Below, in pieces: positions 26,201 to 36,378 of a stretch of DNA of 64,000 nucleotides (positions within the stretch are counted from its first letter, which is position 1; every line of letters begins with the position of its first letter). The notes below the pieces were generated by a model, which worked only from the letters and a program-made list of their open reading frames with translations, searched no databases and was not told the DNA's origin. The DNA comes from Orthonyx spaldingii. Lineage: Eukaryota > Chordata > Aves > Passeriformes > Orthonychidae. Location of the stretch: NCBI GenBank assembly GCA_013397795.1, contig VZTJ01001442.1, forward strand, positions 62,001 to 126,000. The letters are read 5' to 3'. Position numbers and translations under genes: made by a program.

Positions 26201-26574
26201 TAGAATTATAGAATAGTTTGGGTGTCGCTGTTGAGTGGACGTTGAAACAAGGAGAGCTTGAGATCAAGTGGCAAAAGAGGTTAATTTATTTATTAAATTC
26301 AGCTTTTATATACAAAATAGACTCTCACTTGATTGGCCATTAGCTGTACGCCTCCTGCAGCTAATTGGCCACCTGGGTCCATGAGAGCTCGAACACCTTT
26401 ACCTCTGTTTACATAAACAAATAGATTCTTTCTCACGAGAAAGAGGTTTCTGTGCTGTCACATTTGGGTTGGAAAGGACATTTATAGTCCAATTCCCACT
26501 GTGACAAGCAGAGACACCCTCCACTGAATTAGGTTGCTCAGAGCCCCATCCAACCTTACCAATCTCCAATTCCA
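26201..26574 (-). mobile_element. CR1 LINE fragment interrupted by a solo LTR
   Basis: The two parts are 26201-26222 (TAGAATTATAGAATAGTTTGGG) and 26463 to about 26570 (TTTGGGTTGGAAAGGACATT through GAGCCCCATCCAACC). They read as one CR1 tail once the LTR and one copy of the TTTGGG duplication are removed. The end near 26570 is uncertain because a second LTR starts at 26575. Confidence 0.82.
26223..26462 (-). mobile_element. Solo LTR, family A copy 2, nested in a CR1
   Basis: This 240-base LTR is read on the minus strand, with ends TGTGACAGC and CAGCGACA. It shares with the copy at 5059-5308 the termini, a CCAAT box (26332-26336 on the complement) and an identical 19-base TATA segment (core at 26304-26312). 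It is flanked by an exact 6-bp target duplication, TTTGGG, at 26217-26222 and 26463-26468. Joining the flanks restores a continuous CR1 tail (GAATAG TTTGGG TTGGAAAGG), so the LTR inserted into an older CR1. Its transcriptional orientation is the same as BRINP3. There is no internal retroviral sequence. Confidence 0.9.
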
Positions 26575-27141
26575 TGTTGGAAATGATATAACTTTCTTTT
26601 TTAGTTTTAAATAACCGTAGTCATGGGTTTGTTCACCTTTGCCAAGGGGGAGGGGAGCTGGGCTCTGTTATTGGTTTAATCTTTAAACCACTGAGGCTTT
26701 GGGTTTGGCTGGGCAGGGACTGATAAGCTTCAACAAACAGAAAGGGAGTTTTGGAGGTCTGGGATTTTAAAATTTACAGGTTGGGAATCTAGAAGATATG
26801 GAGGAGATAAACAGACATTGCTGCCTGGCAAAGTTGGAGACACTCTGTGTGAGAGGAGAATGCTAAAGGAGCCACAGAACTGGACCAAACGAGCATTAGA
26901 GGCAAAGGGATCAATATCCAAGAGGAGACCACACATTAACTAATGAAAAGAATTGTGTAATGTAGAACAAAAGAATTCTTTGTTTTCTATACATGTATAA
27001 ATATGTGAAAAGTCTTGTAATGGATATGTGTAGCTGGAATGGTTTCCAGTGCACATCCTGGCCAGAATAAAGGAATGTCTGACTCACTGAAAGCTCAACG
27101 TCAGTGTCAGGGAGTTTTGTTCCTTCCCAAGTCCAGTGACA
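26575..27141 (+). mobile_element. LTR, family B copy 1
   Basis: This roughly 570-base element starts TGTTGGAAATG and ends CCAGTGACA. It is homologous over its length to 62759-63298. The two share the opening, an internal GTTTGTTCACCTTTGCC segment, a diverged middle and an identical 21-base stretch covering a poly(A) signal (27051-27071, AATAAA at 27066-27071). The TG...CA ends and the poly(A) signal near the 3' end indicate a retroviral or ERVL-like LTR. No coding region accompanies it. It begins only about 110 bases after the nested LTR/CR1 at 26223-26470. No clean target duplication is visible, which suggests age. Confidence 0.68.
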
Positions 27142-27917
27142 TCCTCACACTGCCCTTGCCAGCCCCCAGTCCCTCCCAGGGCTGCACAGAAGGTCTGACA
27201 GAGGGTTATGTCTGGCTTGTCTAAAGGAACCACAGTCCCACTGGCTTGGTAAAGCCTTCCAAGTCTAAAGATATAAAAATAGTTTAGTAGTTTGGTAGTT
27301 TAAAAAAAAAATAATAGAAAATAAGGTTAACTGGGCTGGTACAAAGTATGTCCCTTATGAAACACAGACCTGCAGCTTATAAAAATCAGACCAGTTCTGC
27401 TAGATTTAGAGGGCTGAGGGTATATAACATATATAAATATACACTCTGACACCTTGGGAGGATTAGATTCCAAAGCCACCTGAATACCGCTTAATTCCTG
27501 AGGTCTCTTTTCCCTTCTGTTCCTGGTATATCTACTCAAAACGAGCTTCATGAAACCAAGACAAAGGCAACTCCCTCAGGAGACAATAGGCTCAGTAGAC
27601 GGTGCCTTTTCAGCCCTGATCTTGCTCTAATCACTTATTTGAGAAGCGTTGTCACTTTGCTGTCCTCTGCACGGTGGCACTAATCTCTACAGCTAACAAC
27701 TGCTCCGTGCAGTGCTCAGAAGAGATAAGGAGGGTTTACACTCCTCAACTTGCAACGCAACAACATTTCCAATAAGAAAATGTTTCTTTTTCTGCCTGTA
27801 ATAAACATCATCTTTGACTACCCCTGTGCCCTGCCTGATCCAGTTAATGGGCTCCATAATGCAGGTAAAGGAGAGACAGAGATAAAACGAGCATGGTTAC
27901 ATAGTGCCTGCTGCATT

Positions 27918-27937
27918 AAAAAAAAAAAAAAAAAAAA
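27918..27937. repeat. Poly(A) tract followed by GA repeats
   Basis: An uninterrupted A run of about twenty bases is followed by GAGAGAGAAG. No retroposed gene is recognised immediately upstream, so the tract is best left as simple sequence. Confidence 0.88.
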
Positions 27938-28131
27938 GAGAGAGAAGATAATGTGCCCGTATCTTAAACAGACACATTTCATGATCTGTGAAACTACAAC
28001 GTGAACTCCCAACACTGAGAGATGATTAAACTATTACACTCTAATCAACACATGGTGCCAGCCATTCCTGAGGATTAACAGCCAGTATTACAGTCCTGGG
28101 GGCCATAGAAATTGATACTTTAATACACAAA

Positions 28132-28235
28132 ATCAGACAATATCCTGAGCTGGGAAGGACCCACAAGGATCATCGAGTCCAACCCCTGGCCCTGCACAGG
28201 ACAATCCCAACAACCAGACCATGATTCCTGATACC
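28132..28235 (-). mobile_element. CR1 3' fragment
   Basis: The plus strand reads AATATCCTGAGCTGGGAAGG, ACCCACAAGGATCATCGAGT and CCAACCCCTGGCCCTGCACA, the antisense of a CR1 3' end similar in subfamily to 14269-14750. Confidence 0.85.
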
Positions 28236-30806
28236 ACATAAAATCTGATTTCAGCACTTCCTCTTTTATTTTCACATGGGTAGTACACGCAGTATGATTT
28301 TATATATTCTTAACTAATTGCAAATAAGGTAAAAAAGGTAAAACATTCTATGTAGTGCTGGGTCAAGCAAGTTCATTTTCTGGCTGGTTGTGTCTCTTTT
28401 CACTTCCTTCCCCCTTTCCGCCAGGTAAATCTTCCTTGTGTCAACAATACCTGGAGATGGAAATGGCATCCCATCTTTCCATGGGAAAGACTAAATGAGA
28501 AATATCATAATGGGAGCAAACATCTGCTGAAATCAAACGAAACCAGAGGAATGCCTAGAGCTGCAGAGATGTAACGTGGATCCTCAGTGTTATTTGGTGT
28601 CACAAAGGCCAGAAAAATCCACAAAGCCTCATCCAAGAATTTGACAGTGCTCTGCTACAAACACAGCACACTCCTGGTTTTGTTTCAGCTGAGGCTGAGT
28701 GGTTTGTGGAGCTTCTCCAGGCTGCCAAAATGTCTTGAATTAACTTGTTTCCTAAGATCCCTTGTGGAGGATCTTTGGAAGCACCTTGGAAATCAATGGA
28801 TTTATACCTGCTTGGGGATTCAGAACACCAGGTTATTAAAGGTGCCGCAGGCTGACACCTGACAGCAATGTAATGCCAGAAATATGAAAATACCAAATTA
28901 AATCACTGGGTTTTGTCTCTTATTTCCTTTAGAGTAAACAGAGCCAGTCCACAGCTGAGCTTTCAAACTGTCATTCCCAAAATTTTCTTTTAAATCACAT
29001 AGGCACTGTTTCCTCAGTCAGGGTAACAGAGATTATCTCAGGGCTAAGGGTGTTGGAGCAATTTCCTCCTCACTCTGCACAAAAACAGGTAAGAGCCTGA
29101 GCCTCTGCAGTCAGGGGAGCAGAGGCAGGAGGATAAAACAGCTCCTTTAAGCCACAGTTTGTGAAGGTCTCAGTAATGTGTTTATGGAAGACCAGAACTC
29201 CTAAGTAAATAGGAAAATTCAAATTTGACATAGATTTCTATCAAAGGAAAGAGAATATTTTTTTTCTGCTGGTCCTTAGGGCTGAAAGTGATGACAACAT
29301 GCATGTTACAATAATTAGGTGAAGTGAAAATCTGCATACAATCTAGGGGAACCTAAAACACAGTTTGAAAAGAATCTGCATGTGGTGATATGTCAAGAAA
29401 ATTAATTGTTTCAAAGTAACCTACAAGGAATTTCAGCCACCTTCTCTCAGTCTCCAGAAATGGCATTCCATCAAGCTTTCTGGGGAGGTGACATTCCATC
29501 AAGCTTTATTCTGTTTAATTCAATGCCATATTTTCTGATGAGCATTTTTACCTAAACAGAAATAACACAATCTTATGGAAACAAAACCTTTAGCATTGGA
29601 AATTACATGAATTGGAAATTACAGGATAGTGTTTCAGTAAATTTATAACCCTGTCTGATTGTGGATTGCGTCATCTACCCAAAATCAATTTTAATTTTTT
29701 AAACAATATTCGAACCTTGAAAAAGCAATTCTGTTTCCTGAAAAAAGCAGCCTGACAATAACTGAAAAAGTTTAAGAATCCTTTGTTGACTGAAACATAC
29801 TACTCACAATTTTATACAGTCTATGTATTTTCTAATATTAATGAGGATTTGGACTTCAGAGGTTTTTTTTTATTTAACAAAGTTCAATAAAATATGTATA
29901 TAGGAGCAAACCCCTTTTACATCACATTATCATGTCAAAATCTACCATTAGAGAGCAATTGCAATGGGCTGTTTTGTCATTTTTCTGAATGAGGCTCTAA
30001 GGAAACATTTTTCTCCCTTAAAAATCTATACATCTGTCATTCGTACATACATCCCCTTTTAAATCAAGTTCTTTAACTTTCTCTAGAGGTTTTAGAATTC
30101 TGACATCGCAGTCTAGGAGTGAGCAATACTTTGTGCAAAAACTGTTCTGCTTTGGCTCTAACAAAATGTTACAATGGGATTAAGGCAAAGTGACAAAAAT
30201 CGACTGGTTTTTAGCAAGTGAGGGTGTGGTGCTGTCTGAACAAGGAATGATATCTCTGATGTGCTGGTCCGAGTGAGAGTGCTTCAGACAGCTTCAAAAT
30301 TAGCTCAACTGAATTCCTGTTCTCCACTGCACGTCCTCATTGCTCACTCTCATAATGAGAATTGCAGATGATCACTCCTCTGTACAAAGCACTGCAGCTT
30401 TAGGAAGCCAGCTCACCTCTCAAACCATCGTGATGGGATCAGATGTTAAGTCAGACTTGGTATTTCCTTGGGCAGTCTGTAGTCCAAGGAGAGACGACCC
30501 CGTGCTTCAAGCAGGTCAACTCTGGCACCAGACCAGCTTTCTCAGAGCTTGGTCCAGTCAGGATTTGGAAACTGCTGCAATCAAGTCTCAGCTGCCCTCA
30601 TGGAGAATAAATTTATAAATTTCTCCATAGCCCAGTGTGGATCTCTGTCGTTTCAGTTCATGCCTGTTGTCTCTCACCACACAGAGCCTGGCTCTGTCTT
30701 TCCCCTTCCTGCAGACAAGGTGGCTTCTCCGAGGCCCCTGAAGCCTCCATGCCCAAGGCTGACCAACCCTCCTGGGGCGTTGTTGCTCTCCTGTTTCCTC
30801 AGTGGG

Positions 30807-31030
30807 CTCCTAGCCGGTAAAGACAGACGTACAAGTTGTGTTTATCAGAGTCCTTTTATTCTTCCCTCAGCAAGGAAGAGCCGGATCACAAGATGAGTAG
30901 TGGAAACGTGGCCAGATCCCTCCCCCCTCTCGCCTCCCTCTTTTATCCCTCTCCTCCTGGTGGGCAGGGCGAGAACCCAGCTAATAGACAAATGACGAGC
31001 CCGTGACATGTGGCCAGTCCTGGGTGAACA
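30807..31030 (-). mobile_element. Possible LTR fragment, family unknown
   Basis: On the minus strand a GGGATAAAAGAGGG TATA-like box is followed, about 75 bases on, by GAAGAATAAAAGG, which contains a poly(A) signal, then a short U5-like tail. The segment is richer in GC and in CpG than its surroundings. The ends are unclear and no other copy is present here. It could instead be an unrelated GC-rich patch next to the CR1 that starts near 31130. Confidence 0.33.
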
Positions 31031-31129
31031 GGGGAGGGATAAGTGGAATGCAGAGCAGTGAGTGGCTAGGCCAGGCCAGGATGTTCCTGGTGGCCAGCAC
31101 ACTACCACAGGGCATCTCCTCTCAGGGCA

Positions 31130-33530
31130 GCTCCTCCAGCCCCCACCTCTCCCAGGACATCCCTGAGCACACTCCAGTTTGCTGATGTCTTTCCTGTACT
31201 GCAGAGCCCCAAACTGGATGCAGAATCTGAATGAGGTCTAAAAAGGACTGAGGCTTAACCCCTCCTTGATCTCCTGGTCCCTGAGCTCCTTTGTAGCACC
31301 CATGACATGACCTTGGTGCCGTCAGGCCTCTCCATTCTCTGCCCCAGGAACCTTCCTGCAGAGCTGCTCCTGGTCAGGAGATCCAGCCTCAACTGATGCT
31401 GGGGCTCTGCCTGTCCAGAACAGGATTTTGCTTTTTTCCCTGTTGAACTTCACCAGTTTCCCTTTGTCCTGATGCACCAGCCTGTCCAGGTCCCCCTGTG
31501 TGCCAGCCCTGACCTTGGAGATTTCTGTCTCACTGTCTCAAACTGGCAACATCTGCAAACTTGAGGAGAGTGCACTTCATTATTTTCTCCAAGTCATTGT
31601 TAAAGAAAGCAAAGAGAACAAGTCCTGGGATAGACCCTGGCCATGTCTGGGATAGGCTCTGGCTGTATTGCACTTGACACCAGTTTTCAGATAGGATCTG
31701 TGACCCTCCAACCCTGCACTCTGTCTCCCACAACATTCTGGTATCCAGGATAAGATACAGTGCTCTGGATGGAAGGGCAAATAGATGGGTAAAAATCCAG
31801 TTGTGTGACCAGATTCCACGTGCAGAGCCTTGCTACAACTGAAGTAAATGCCACCCATTGGTCTCCTCTCATCCATAAATCAGCATTTTACCATGAAGAG
31901 AATGAGGTAGGTCAGAGATTTATCATCTTCTCCCTCATGTCCCTTGCTCTCCCTTCACCTCAGCTGGCTGTCAGGTGCCCCCCATGCTTCTCTCTCATTC
32001 CCCAGGGTGACAATGTAAGATGAAAAAGTTCCTAGATTGAGATAAGGATGGGCAGATCCCACTTACAAATTACAGACATGGCATTGGCTCTGTCTGACAT
32101 GGAGTAGCACCTGGTCTCTTCTCAACACCGTCCATCCTTGCAGTTCCTCACTGCCAAAACCTTGCCAGATAAACCTAATACAGCTCCAAAAATGTTGCTA
32201 GGAGGACTCACTCCATGCTTTTCCCAATGACCCAAGTGAACCTGATCAATCAGTAATTCCCTGGACCATCCTTTCAGGCTTTTTAAAATGATCAGTGTGA
32301 TATTTGCCTTTCTCCAGTCATCAGGGATATTCCCCAGTCTCCATGGCCTTTGAGAACAAAGAGACCTTACCAGGGTATCATCTATCTCTCAAAACCCCAG
32401 ACACAGCTCCCATGGACTGCCAGGGGTCAGGCTTTCTCCACTAACCCTTGACTGCTCCATTGCTCCTTTCCCTGTGCCCCCTCTTCCCAAGCTCAGGCAC
32501 CTGCACTATTTGATGGTGAAGACTGAAGGCAAAGAAGGCATTGATCACTTCTGAAACAAATCCCTAAAACATTCAACCTATCCAGCAGCAGGCCCACAGT
32601 TCCTTGTTCGATATTTTACCTCCAACTATAAAAGCTTTTCTTGTTCCTCTTGGCATCTCTTTCAAGCATGGATGTAGCTTTTCCCATCACTATCTCTGAA
32701 TTCCTGAGTTTTTCCTTGGTGGCCTGTCCCTATTTGCAGCTCCTGTACTGCTGCCTTTTTGCTTTGCAACTCTGCCTTGGGTTGCCCATTTCAGCAAATC
32801 CCAGTGTATGACCTGAGTGTCAGAATGGACAGCTCTGCTCGAGGATGCTGTCCTGAAAACCTGGTCAGCTTTCCAGAGCTCCTTTGTCTTCAGAGCTTTC
32901 CCAGAGGGAACACCTCCCAGTTACCAGAACTCGGTGAAGATGATTTCATGCACCCCAGGTCTAAATTCTGCTGCTCTCCTACCCCGTTCTTTCCAAATCC
33001 TGACCACCACTACCTCTTGTCCTCTACAGACAAGACTGCCATTGGTTATTCCATCCCCAAGGAGCACTTCTTTGTTAGGGAATAGTCGCTCCAGCTCTGT
33101 GTCCCTCCTTTTGACTGGTCCAGTGTCTGTATCAAGATGTTATTGCTGACAACCTTCAAAAGCCTCCTTGTCTGCTTGTGTCCCACTTGGTTTTTCAGCA
33201 CGTCAGGGAGATTAAAGTTCCCCATGAGGAGCAGGGTCTGTGATCCCAACACATCTTGAATTGCTTAGGGAAGGCTTCACCCACTTACTCACATTGACTG
33301 AGTGCTCTGTGACAGGTTCCCACCCCAATGTCACCCTTGTTGGCCTCTCCTCTGACCCTCACCCACAAATTCTCATCCCTGTTGTCCATCCCAGAGCAGA
33401 GCTCCATAATCCAGGCTACACCATAACAGAGAAGACAATTGCCTTCCTCCTCATCCCTCATTCTCCTAATTTCACACATCGAGTGCGTTTGAGCAGCACA
33501 CGCAAGGTGGATTTCCATTTCCCATCTTTT
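31130..33530 (-). mobile_element. Long CR1 LINE relic with endonuclease and reverse-transcriptase remnants
   Basis: This is a degraded CR1 retrotransposon read on the minus strand, about 2.4 kb long. From its 5' side, 33518-33285 encodes an endonuclease remnant with LWVRVRGEANKGDIGVGTC, and 33252-33046 continues with LLMGNFNLPDV, the GDFNLPD motif of the APE-type endonuclease. Nearer the 3' side, 31736-31530 keeps a reverse-transcriptase remnant, ending IPGLVLFAFFNNDLEKIMKC and KFADVA, where the family has the FADD catalytic motif (here FADV). Frames are broken many times, so it is a pseudogene. It lies in the same orientation as BRINP3. Confidence 0.82.
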
Positions 33531-33555
33531 ACCATTGCTCTTGTTTCTGTCACCC

Positions 33556-33687
33556 TGTTGGAAAATATGCCAAGTTTAGAATTTTTATTTTACTTCTCTA
33601 GTCAGGCTTGGTTTGCCTTTGCCTTGGGGAAAGGGATCCTAGAGTTTTTTTTGGGGGGATGTTGCACCACTCAGCAGAGATGAGCTT
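33556..33687 (+). mobile_element. LTR, family B copy 3 (5' fragment)
   Basis: These 132 bases match the start of the LTR at 62759: the TGTTGGAAAATA opening, a CAAGTTTA segment, TTGCCTTTGCCTTGGGGAAAG, and the run GATGTTGCACCACTCA followed by CAGAGATGAGCTT. Similarity stops after 33687, so the remainder is deleted or has diverged. It starts about 25 bases beyond the last recognisable part of the long CR1 relic, which suggests it may interrupt or cap that element. Confidence 0.66.
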
Positions 33688-36124
33688 CCCCTGCACTGTG
33701 TATTCCTAGGGAAGATTCCCCCTTTTCCTCACAGGCCTGAACCCTGTGTGACTCCTGATGCATCCCAGCTGTGCTATTCCCTCTCTGAGCCTTATCCCAT
33801 CCATGGGTTGATATTCCAGAGGCACGAGCCTGTAATAATGCCTTTCCAGATTACTGCCCAACAGACAAAATACTACTTAGGAACTCGAAAATTTACATTA
33901 ACTTAAAAAAAAAAATCAGCTGCATTTTTAGTTCATTTGTCATGTGTTTTTCCTTCAAAATAACCTGTCTCCTTGTCTCTGTTAATCATTTGCCTACACC
34001 TGGTTTTAATATGACTCCAGCCTTCCTTTGGCACAGTTCCTTCTAACAGCAAGCCCAAGTAAACAGATAATATTGCATAAGGGAAAGCAGCGACAATCAG
34101 AACCAACAAGAATATTCAGACCAGAAGCTCCCCTTGAAAAACACTGAGGAAACATCTCTAGTAGCTCCAGAAGTTTCTTTCCCTACAGAAGAGGTGACAC
34201 AGAGCTGCAAAGTCAGCCAGCCCCGTTGTGTGTCCATTTCAGGGCTGATTATCTGCTGGTGCTGTAAACAAGGCTATTATTTAATAGAAATAAACAAGAC
34301 TATTATTTAATATGAATACTGGCTGGTTTTTCTTACAGGTTAGGAGTTGGGAAGAAGACTGCCAGTTAAGCACACACAACAGCCAAGGAAAGATGCTAAA
34401 GCTATTCATGTCACCACCAAGAAGGCTCTTAAGTAGAACTGTGCAAAGAAAAGAAAAGCCATTTTGTGAAAGGATTTTTAGCATTCCAAAGTTATCAGAA
34501 AGCTTCAGAAATTTTCTGAAATTTTCCAAATGCTTCTAATTTCTCTGAAATCCTCTAAAAGGAACATTGCAAGGTCTTCCTCTATTACATTGCTTTGAAT
34601 CAGTCAAAATATTTCACCTTAACAGAATAAAAAATTTTTAATTGTTATGTCAACCTTTAGTTTCATATTATAACATCAAAGTTATGAAGTAAAAAAATTT
34701 AAAAATGAATAAATATTTCAAAATGAAGGTTAAATGCTTTACTGCGTTCCTAAAAAAAACCCAAGAAAAATCAAAACCACAAACCATAATTTTGCTGTTA
34801 CTGACAGCCTATTCCTGGTTGGTTTATTCAAAGTGGCTGTCTCTGTATTTTGTAACATTCTCTACATAGATCTTCATCTCTGCTACACTTCAAAGACTTT
34901 TCTGTTTAGACTGCAAGCTCTTCAGAGGAGACCCTGGCTCTTATTATATCTTTATAGGGCAGTTAGCACAACAGACCCTGAATTTAATTGCTGCCGTTTA
35001 TTACAAATAATAAAAATAAATTTGCCTATTGCTCCAGGCAACTGCACCCTCCTTGGAGCCCTCCGTGGGAGCTGCAATTAGTGTAAGGAGCGAGAGTTCT
35101 GGTAGGAAAGGTCTCCCAATTCCCATTTTATCACACATTTTACTGTGCTCTTTGGGAAAACCTGTCGCTGCTCCAACAGTGTGCCCACCATGTTATCATT
35201 CCAATGCCATAGCAATGCTTTTTTAATTTTAATCAGAGCAATAAATATGACAGTGAGTCAAATACCAGTGTCAGCTGCAAATCAAGACCTGAGAGCACAA
35301 AGCTCGAAGTCTGAGAGGATATAAACCATGGGACCCACATTTCAAATGGTTGGATGTGATTGCTGTTCATTAAAGTGCTGCTTCAATATTGTGTAGATGT
35401 TATTAAAGAGATTTATAAAAGATAGATGTTTTTTAAAATATCCCACCATGATTCAGAAGCCTGGAGAAAACACAGTGCCAAAATGAACATATATTTGTTT
35501 TTATGTTGCCATGAATTTTAGTTCTTCGTGATGCATTACTCAATTTGTCACAGAAGTAGCAGCTGTGTTCCAAGAAATATATGTTTGAAAACAATCCAAT
35601 TCAAAGCAGCAGAAGACTGCAGCTGGAAACAACCTTATTTCTTCAGAGAAGAGATAGTAAATCTGAATTTTCCTTCCCTTTCTCCCTCCAATTTAGGCTA
35701 AATCAGCCAACTCTCCTGATAATTAAAATATTTCCTTCTCCAAAGCAAAGGATTTCTCCTTTAAACTTTCTGAAGGACAAAAGGAAGGAAGGAAATGTGT
35801 GTTTTCTGCAAGATATGGTCTCTGTTTTTCAAGGAGGAAAGGAGGTCCACACTTCCTTTGGGACAGACTATTTGAAGTGGAACAATCCAGCTGCTACAGA
35901 AGCCAAATTTGGATGATTCTGGCAGCGGGGTAGATTTGTGGGGGGGTTTTTTTGTTTGATTTCTTTTTGAGGTGAGGAATGCTGCAAGGATAGCTCCTCT
36001 CAACCCTGTGCTCTGCAAGGAGGAAAGAATCAGTGTCAGCGTGCAGGTGGAACTGGTGGGGAGCAGAGATCCTCTGGTCAGTCATTTATATGAACAGTTC
36101 TGAGGAACCTCAGCCAAATGGTAA

Positions 36125-36378
36125 AAGTGGTGAGAGGAAATGGCCTCAGGCTGCACCAGGGAAGCTTCAGACTGGATATTAGGGAAAATTCCTTCATGGA
36201 AAGGGTTGTCAAGCGTTGAACAGACTGCCCAGGGCAGTGGTGCACCCACCAACCCTGGAAGTGTTTAGAAGATGTTTGGACACGGGTTAGTGGTGAACAG
36301 GGTGGTGGTGCTGGTTGATGGTTGGACTTGATCACCTTAAAGGTCTTTTCCAACTTTAATGATTCTGTGATTCCATGA
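36125..36378 (+). mobile_element. CR1 LINE 3' end
   Basis: This is a sense-orientation CR1 end: GGCCTCAGGCTGCACCAGGG, TTCAGACTGGATATTAGGG, CTGCCCAGGGCAGTGGTGC, and a terminal block GGTTGGACTTGATCACCTTA finishing with GATTCTGTGATTCCATGA. It is one of only four plus-strand copies here. Confidence 0.92.

Noticed and set aside
29463..29507. 16-base direct repeat (CATTCCATCAAGCTTT) 29 bases apart
   Set aside because: It is a small local duplication without associated structure. It looks like target-duplication flanks, but the sequence between is too short to be an element.
33240..33683. 147-codon open frame on the plus strand
   Set aside because: It is the antisense shadow of the CR1 endonuclease remnant running into the LTR fragment.
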